From Candidatus Kariarchaeota archaeon (GTDB lineage Archaea; Asgardarchaeota; Heimdallarchaeia; Heimdallarchaeales; Kariarchaeaceae): DNA of 11,847 bases. The notes under the pieces were generated by a model. The model had not been told where the DNA came from and ran no database searches. It saw nothing but the letters and a program-made list of their open reading frames with translations. How positions within the stretch are numbered: position 1 is the stretch's first letter; each line of letters begins with the position of its first letter. The stretch is from contig JAEOUB010000304.1 of NCBI GenBank assembly GCA_016839545.1, forward strand, positions 1-11,847, in the 5' to 3' direction. Shown here in pieces: positions 7,837 through 11,847 of this stretch. A program made the position numbers and the translations under genes.

Positions 7837-8766
7837 ATGAGTAAAATTGAATTGGGTGTCTACGGAGTCCGAGGGTCTGCACCAATTTCGGGTATTCCCT
7901 ATATTCGTTACGGAGGTAATACCGCTAGTTATACACTACGTACCTCTTCAAATACCCTCATCTTTCTTGATGCAGGTACAGGTCTCAGAATTGCTGAAAG
8001 ACAGCTTCATCGAAGGGCTGAGGATGTCTACCTGATGATTTCTCATACTCATGCAGATCATATCCAAGGATTTGGTATGACTCAACTTCCATATTTAACT
8101 GATGTTGAGGGATATGAGGAGAAGAAGCTCAAGATTGTCGGTCCTCCTGGAATTACCAATGGACTCTCAACCTTCTACGATGGACATCTTATCTGGCCAG
8201 TCAAATTTACATCTGAAGAGAACCAGGGACCTCATATGTTTGGTATAGATTATTCTAATATTGTTGAGTATTCAGGGGATTTTCAGGAGATGCAGATTGA
8301 CTCCACTACAACTGTAAAGATGTTGAGAGGTAATCATCCCGTTTCCGGTGGAGTTGTTCTGTACCGCTTTGAGATGACCAATCATGATGGTAATCCTGTG
8401 GTGATGGTCTATGCAACTGACAATGAGTTCGATTTCATCAATATCAATCAACCCAACCCTGATGCTGAGAATTACAAGAAGCGATACATGGAATTCATAC
8501 GTGATGCAGATGTGTTGATTGCTGACGCCCAGTATACCAAACATGATTATTTTCATAGGTTCCAGGGCTTTGGTCACTCCTATCACCAGCAGATCATAGA
8601 TCTTGCAGAGCAGAGTAATGTCAATCTTCTCCTGCTGACTCATCATCATCTCTATGAGGATGAATACATGGATGAGCTGAAAATGAACCTGGACGAATAT
8701 GTCAAGGATAATAACTGTCGACTAAAGGTTAAACTAGCTCAGGAAGGACATATTTTGGAATATTAA
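7837..8766 (+). CDS. Metallo-beta-lactamase-fold hydrolase, possible cyclic-nucleotide phosphodiesterase
   Basis: A 309-residue cytosolic MBL-fold protein of the PhnP/phosphodiesterase-like type. The N-terminal strand GVYGVRGSAP then RYGGNTA (about 7-30), the LDAGTGLR motif (44-51) and the metal site HTHADH (70-75) are typical. Further candidate metal ligands are H167 (RGNHP), D195 (ATDNEF) and a histidine in THHH (269-271); H247 in GFGHS is also conserved-looking. The dinuclear zinc or iron site thus looks complete. The start is fixed by the Shine-Dalgarno at 7826-7833, four bases after the kinase stop. The substrate cannot be read from sequence. As the last gene of an operon with a nucleotide cyclase and a cNMP-binding kinase, hydrolysis of the cyclic nucleotide is a reasonable inference; other phosphodiester or ester substrates, or an oxygen-reactive role, remain possible. 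Confidence 0.85.
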   Translation: MSKIELGVYGVRGSAPISGIPYIRYGGNTASYTLRTSSNTLIFLDAGTGLRIAERQLHRRAEDVYLMISHTHADHIQGFGMTQLPYLTDVEGYEEKKLKIVGPPGITNGLSTFYDGHLIWPVKFTSEENQGPHMFGIDYSNIVEYSGDFQEMQIDSTTTVKMLRGNHPVSGGVVLYRFEMTNHDGNPVVMVYATDNEFDFININQPNPDAENYKKRYMEFIRDADVLIADAQYTKHDYFHRFQGFGHSYHQQIIDLAEQSNVNLLLLTHHHLYEDEYMDELKMNLDEYVKDNNCRLKVKLAQEGHILEY

Positions 8767-8773
8767 AATCAAC

Positions 8774-8786
8774 AGTAACCGACCTC
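8774..8786 (+). repeat. Second copy of a near-identical 13-mer found before the cyclase gene
   Basis: AGTAACCGACCTC here and AGTAACTGACCTC at 631-643 differ at one base. Both lie in short intergenic regions next to predicted promoters, but upstream of the TATA box here and downstream of it at the cyclase gene. A shared regulator site is possible; chance similarity is not excluded. Confidence 0.25.
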
Positions 8787-8795
8787 ACTCGACGA

Positions 8796-8804
8796 TTTTA
8801 TTAA
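8796..8804 (+). promoter_or_regulatory. Predicted TATA box of egtB
   Basis: TTTTATTAA is centred about 26 bases before the ATG at 8826, in the 59-base gap after the MBL gene. No Shine-Dalgarno precedes the ATG (the run-in is CTTCCATTC). Leaderless transcription from an own promoter is therefore inferred, though read-through from the upstream operon is possible. Confidence 0.6.
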
Positions 8805-8825
8805 TTCCCACGTCATCTTCCATTC

Positions 8826-10154
8826 ATGATATCAGAGGAATTTGATATTGCCAATCCAACCCAGACAGATGAGTATCTGACCTATTACAAGAGGATCAGG
8901 AAGGATACAGAGGATCTGGCATCACCTCTGGCAATTGAGGACTATATGATCCAGGCAATGACCAATGCCAGTCCAACAAAATGGCACTTGGGACATACCA
9001 GCTGGTTCTTTGAGGCGTTTATTCTAAAAAAATTCTCTGATCTGCAGAAGACTCAGGGTCTGATTACTGAGCCGTATACCCCTCAAAATGAGAAGTACAA
9101 CTATCTTTTCAACTCCTACTACCAGGATGTGGGAACACCCTGGCCTCGTCATCAACGAGGCAATGTCTCACGTCCAACTGTCCAAGAAGTCTATGGCTTC
9201 AGAGAATATATTGACAGTTTTATGCTCAATGTACTCGACAGTAACCTGCGTGATGACAATGTTGAGGTCCTGACTATTTTGGGCGGGAACCATGAACAAC
9301 AGCACCAAGAGTTGATCTTGACTGATATCAAATACAATCTCAGTATCAATCCCCTTTATCCTGTTTACAAGAAGACTGATACACTACAACCTGGACCAAC
9401 TGAAATACCCGACCTAGAGTTTGTCCCCTTTGATAGCGGGGTCATTGAAATCGGCCACACAACACCCGGTTGTTTTGCATTTGATAACGAGATGCCTATC
9501 AAGAAGGTCTATCTGGAGAAGTACAAGTTAGCGAATCGGTTGGTAACCAATGGAGAATTCCTGCAGTTCATCAATGCTGGTGGATACCGGGATCACCGCT
9601 ACTGGTTGTCAGAGGGGTGGGATAAGGTTCGTACTGAAGGCTGGTCCTCACCCATGCATTGGCACAATATCGATGGAACATGGCATAATTATACACTCAG
9701 CGGTCTCAAACGGTTGGATCTCAACGAACCTGTGACACATGTCTCATATTTTGAGGCAGACGCCTATGCCAAATGGAGTGGTAAACGTCTTCCGACTGAA
9801 GGTGAATGGGAACATGCTGTCAGAACTCTCGGCATAACACCAGAAAATGGCAATTTCCGTGAGAGCGGACTTTTGCATACACGAGCAGTGACATTTGAAG
9901 ATATTGAGCAGCAAAAAGTTGCTCAGCTCTACGGTGATGTCTGGGAGTGGACAGCCTCTTCTTACCTTCCCTATCCGGGATTCAACGTACTTGCAGAGGG
10001 AATATCAGAGTATAATGGAAAATTCATGTCCTCACAGTTTGTCTTGAGAGGGGGCTCTTGTGTTACTCCAGTCGATCATATCAGGCCAAGCTATCGCAAT
10101 TTCTGGCATCCCGATACCCAATTCCAATTCAGTGGCATACGTCTAGCTGAGTGA
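8826..10154 (+). CDS. egtB: Ergothioneine sulfoxide synthase EgtB
   Basis: Non-haem iron enzyme that uses O2 to join a thiol (cysteine or gamma-glutamylcysteine) to hercynine, forming the C-S bond of ergothioneine; cytosolic. The N-terminal DinB-like domain (about 15-175) carries the three-histidine iron site: H57 in GHTSWFFE and H156/H160 in HEQQHQE. The family pattern NYLFNSYY, then R108 and RGNVSRPT, is present. The C-terminal FGE-sulfatase/C-type-lectin-like domain (about 200-442) shows the usual landmarks PVTHVSYFEADAYAKW, KRLPTEGEWEHA, GDVWEWTAS (370-378) and VLRGGSC. The 442-residue length fits the family. The egtD gene follows 72 bases downstream; no egtA, egtC or egtE is seen here, so a cysteine-using (type II) pathway is possible but not shown. 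The start is supported by the TATA box at 8796-8804. Confidence 0.93.
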   Translation: MISEEFDIANPTQTDEYLTYYKRIRKDTEDLASPLAIEDYMIQAMTNASPTKWHLGHTSWFFEAFILKKFSDLQKTQGLITEPYTPQNEKYNYLFNSYYQDVGTPWPRHQRGNVSRPTVQEVYGFREYIDSFMLNVLDSNLRDDNVEVLTILGGNHEQQHQELILTDIKYNLSINPLYPVYKKTDTLQPGPTEIPDLEFVPFDSGVIEIGHTTPGCFAFDNEMPIKKVYLEKYKLANRLVTNGEFLQFINAGGYRDHRYWLSEGWDKVRTEGWSSPMHWHNIDGTWHNYTLSGLKRLDLNEPVTHVSYFEADAYAKWSGKRLPTEGEWEHAVRTLGITPENGNFRESGLLHTRAVTFEDIEQQKVAQLYGDVWEWTASSYLPYPGFNVLAEGISEYNGKFMSSQFVLRGGSCVTPVDHIRPSYRNFWHPDTQFQFSGIRLAE

Positions 10155-10180
10155 CCAATAATTTCCTCTTTCAAACCAAG

Positions 10181-10189
10181 TAATTTTAA
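10181..10189 (+). promoter_or_regulatory. Weak TATA-like element before egtD
   Basis: TAATTTTAA lies in the 72-base egtB-egtD gap. It would put a transcription start near 10211, just before GGAGTCAGGT (10212-10221), which could serve as a Shine-Dalgarno. This gives a short leader rather than a leaderless transcript. The match is weak, and co-transcription with egtB is an alternative. Confidence 0.3.
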
Positions 10190-10226
10190 CTCTTCAACCT
10201 AGTTGTGATGTGGAGTCAGGTCGTTC

Positions 10227-11231
10227 TTGGTGGGTAAATATGAGAAATTAGCTCAAGAGGATCAAGATACAGCTCAGGCAAGGTTCGCCAAAGATGTATT
10301 TCTCGGTCTGATGAGAACACGCAAGATGCTTCCCTCAAAATACATGTATGATAGTCGAGGTTCTGAGATATATGAGAAGATCATGGAGCTTCCAGAATAT
10401 TATCTTGTGAAAGCTGAGTACGATGCCCTAGATCTTGCCAAACACCGGTTATCGACGATACTTTGTAAGACAAAATTCAATATGATTGAACTTGGAGCTG
10501 GAAACGGTTACAAGACTAAATTACTCCTTGATCAGTTCAAGAAAGATGACCTTGATTTCACCTATGTTCCGATTGATATCTCTGAAGGTGCAATGATCGA
10601 GCTGGTTGACTCATTGAACAGGGACATGCCTGAACTGGAGGTCAATGGTCTGGTTGCAGACTATTATGATGCTCTGGAGCATCTGAGAATTAATAGTGAC
10701 CCACACACCAAGAACTTTGTTCTGTTTCTAGGTTCTAACCTTGGCAATTTTACCTTTGAAGATGCAACAGCTTTCATCTTCTCTCTGTGGAGATCTCTTA
10801 ACCCCAATGATCTTTTACTGATAGGCTTTGATCTCAGAAAGGATATTGACCGCATGATTTCAGCTTATAACGATCCTCAGGGAGTCACAGAGGAATTCAA
10901 TCTCAATGTTCTAAGACGAATTAACAATGAACTTGGAGGTAATTTTGATCTTGATGCATTCATCCATTATGAGCCTTACAATGTCTATGAAGGATCAATG
11001 GAGAGTTATCTTCTCTCACAAAAGGATCAGGAAGTGTATATTGAAAAATTTGGGAAAACATTCAGTTTCAAAAAGTGGGAACCTATCTTCATGGAACAGA
11101 GTTACAAGTACACACTTGAAGATGCACATAACTTGGCAGCAATAACTGGATTTGATGTGATGGAAGATTTTTATGACTCAAATTCCTTTTTCCTGGACTC
11201 TCTGTGGTGTGTGGATAGAAAAATAACTTAG
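10227..11231 (+). CDS. egtD: L-histidine N-alpha-methyltransferase EgtD
   Basis: Trimethylates the amino group of histidine with three SAM molecules to give hercynine, the substrate of EgtB. Family landmarks are clear: LPSKYMYDSRGSEIYEKI (about 35-52), LPEYYL (55-60), the SAM loop IELGAGNGYKT (87-97), PIDIS (115-119), FLGSNLGNF (167-175), the segment around Y214 (SAYNDPQGVT) and EQSYKY (290-295). By alignment to mycobacterial EgtD, N171, Y58 or Y59, E290 and S292 match residues that bind the histidine substrate, which supports histidine specificity. The length of 334 residues is normal. An in-frame TGA at 10206-10208 limits the N-terminus; TTG at 10227 or GTG at 10230 are the possible starts, with AGGT at 10218-10221 as ribosome site. 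The stop TAG overlaps the stop of the convergent zinc-finger gene. Confidence 0.93.
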   Translation: MVGKYEKLAQEDQDTAQARFAKDVFLGLMRTRKMLPSKYMYDSRGSEIYEKIMELPEYYLVKAEYDALDLAKHRLSTILCKTKFNMIELGAGNGYKTKLLLDQFKKDDLDFTYVPIDISEGAMIELVDSLNRDMPELEVNGLVADYYDALEHLRINSDPHTKNFVLFLGSNLGNFTFEDATAFIFSLWRSLNPNDLLLIGFDLRKDIDRMISAYNDPQGVTEEFNLNVLRRINNELGGNFDLDAFIHYEPYNVYEGSMESYLLSQKDQEVYIEKFGKTFSFKKWEPIFMEQSYKYTLEDAHNLAAITGFDVMEDFYDSNSFFLDSLWCVDRKIT

Positions 11232-11491
11232 TCAAGAGATTTGACAATCTCGTGATCATAGCACCAGAGTGCGTTATTATTCAACATTAAAATTACTGGG
11301 TGACCCATGGTCGTGGCATGTTTTGTCGTGTGCTGATTAGGACTTGAATCGCAGCAACGAGTTCCACCACAGTGCATACATGTCCGCAGATTTACCCATG
11401 TGTCACTTTTCAGTACACAATCAACACATTGTTCATAGTTACGAAATTTGTCAAGGTCAATAGCGTCAAAATGCTCACAAGAATCTGACAT
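11228..11491 (-). CDS. Small UBP-type zinc-finger protein
   Basis: An 87-residue protein made almost wholly of one ZnF-UBP domain. Candidate zinc ligands are C5 and H7 (CEH), C22/C25, C38/C41, C46 or C47, and H54, H58 and H64. The core reads TWVNLRTCMHCGGTRCCDSS, followed by KHATTMGHPV and WCYDHE. In eukaryotes this fold binds the free C-terminal Gly-Gly of ubiquitin; in prokaryotes its role is unknown. An in-frame TAA at 11501-11503 (read on the minus strand) makes the ATG at 11491 the only normal start. A weak TATA-like TTCATAAGG about 26 bases upstream may be its promoter. The gene ends inside the egtD stop codon. From memory, such small UBP proteins occur near or fused to cNMP/thioredoxin-reductase-like flavoproteins in bacteria, which would link it to the upstream operon; this is unverified. 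Confidence 0.88.
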   Translation of the reverse strand: MSDSCEHFDAIDLDKFRNYEQCVDCVLKSDTWVNLRTCMHCGGTRCCDSSPNQHTTKHATTMGHPVILMLNNNALWCYDHEIVKSLD

Positions 11492-11598
11492 ACCACTGCA
11501 TTACACTTTTTCCTTATGAACGTTGGGTAGCTTCTCTATGATGACCTCCTCCTATTGTTTGAACACAAGATTTGAATGGATAGAGTCGCATAGAAATT

Positions 11599-11847
11599 AT
11601 GGCACGTCCTCCTGTTTGGCAATCATCCGAGTGGCAGGAGGCCAAGAGAAAACTGCTGAAAGATAGCTGTCAACAATGTGGTGAAAACGAACAGCTTGCA
11701 CTTGTGCATCTCTGGAAGCCACCCCGATACCGATCATTACTGGCTAAAGTGGAACTTGCTAAAATTGAGAATTTGGTACAATCAGGTGAGTTAGAGCCAT
11801 TCACATTTGACGATGAACCTCGTGATAGCTGTCCAAGCTGTCAATCA
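11599..11847 (+). CDS. HNH-like protein with two CxxC pairs, N-terminal part, cut by window edge
   Basis: Open frame of 83 codons running off the right edge; start ATG at 11599, with an in-frame TAG at 11581-11583 ruling out an earlier one. The visible protein has CQQCG (C24/C27), then LALVHLW (H37), and CPSC (C78/C81). The spacing resembles zinc-stabilised HNH domains, where CxxC is followed by a xHH or VHH motif and a second CxxC. Here the second histidine is replaced by Leu, so nuclease activity is doubtful unless later residues compensate. It could equally be a structural zinc protein. No strong TATA box or Shine-Dalgarno was seen. It is divergent from the UBP gene across a 107-base gap. 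Specific function not recognised. Confidence 0.65.
   Translation, partial: MARPPVWQSSEWQEAKRKLLKDSCQQCGENEQLALVHLWKPPRYRSLLAKVELAKIENLVQSGELEPFTFDDEPRDSCPSCQS

Noticed and set aside
8272..8649. Minus-strand open frame of 125 codons
   Set aside because: It is antisense to the MBL gene, whose metal-site motifs are in the other strand; the antisense translation shows no family features.
9420..10154. FGE-sulfatase domain suggesting a formylglycine-generating enzyme
   Set aside because: The N-terminal DinB-like domain with the H57/H156/H160 iron site and the adjacent egtD identify the protein as EgtB; the fold is shared but the function is not.
10155..10175. Possible T-rich terminator after egtB
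   Set aside because: Only short T runs broken by other bases are present; no convincing oligo-T tract or hairpin.
11541..11553. Perfect Shine-Dalgarno-like AGGAGGAGGTCAT on the minus strand
   Set aside because: No ATG, GTG or TTG follows at a usable distance, and the UBP gene start is some 50 bases further with an in-frame stop between. Read on the plus strand it only resembles a 16S rRNA 3' end by chance.
11538..11675. Short plus-strand open frame starting ATGATG in the UBP-HNH gap
   Set aside because: It is out of frame with the Cys-rich HNH-like protein that overlaps it and has no recognisable content.
1..11847. CRISPR arrays, insertion sequences, tRNA or rRNA genes
   Set aside because: No repeated spacer pattern, transposase motif, terminal inverted repeats or tRNA-like segment was seen on either strand by eye.

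Overview
The window looks archaeal. Several genes have an AT-rich TATA-type box centred about 26-29 bases before the start codon with no room for a long leader (acnA, the cyclase gene, egtB). Inside operons there are Shine-Dalgarno sequences of the GGAGTGAT type. A bacterial -10 box would lie much closer to a leaderless start. Base composition is moderate and even by eye, and all genes look native to one genome. A full-length class III cyclase, a UBP-type zinc finger and ergothioneine genes would fit an Asgard or another oxygen-exposed archaeon, but the lineage is a guess.

Layout. At the left edge, on the minus strand, is the N-terminal part of aconitase (5' end at 491, cut by the window edge). 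A 157-base divergent promoter region follows (492-648). Next comes a tightly packed plus-strand operon of four genes (649-8766). (1) A 1214-residue protein with a double zinc ribbon, a class III nucleotide cyclase domain, a STAND-type ATPase and a TPR-like tail. (2) A response-regulator receiver fused to a cysteine-less glutaredoxin-like domain and a thioredoxin-reductase-like flavoprotein that lacks the redox CxxC. (3) A histidine kinase with an N-terminal cyclic-nucleotide-binding domain and a C-terminal CoA-binding-like domain. (4) A metallo-beta-lactamase-fold hydrolase. The junctions are a 9-base gap, a 4-base ATGA overlap and a 4-base gap.

Then, each behind a short intergenic region, come egtB and egtD, the sulfoxide synthase and histidine methyltransferase of ergothioneine synthesis. 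The stop codon of egtD overlaps tail-to-tail with that of a small minus-strand UBP-type zinc-finger gene. The window ends in the start of a plus-strand gene for a small HNH-like, CxxC-containing protein (from 11599, cut by the edge).

How they may work together (inference). The cyclase makes a cyclic nucleotide, the kinase senses it through its cNMP pocket, and the kinase phosphorylates the receiver on the flavoprotein. The MBL hydrolase may remove the messenger or a related ester. This would be a complete signal relay from a second messenger to a redox flavoprotein in one operon, next to low-molecular-weight thiol (ergothioneine) synthesis. No tRNA, rRNA, CRISPR array, insertion sequence or long repeat was seen. 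No gene-free stretch exceeds about 160 bases.
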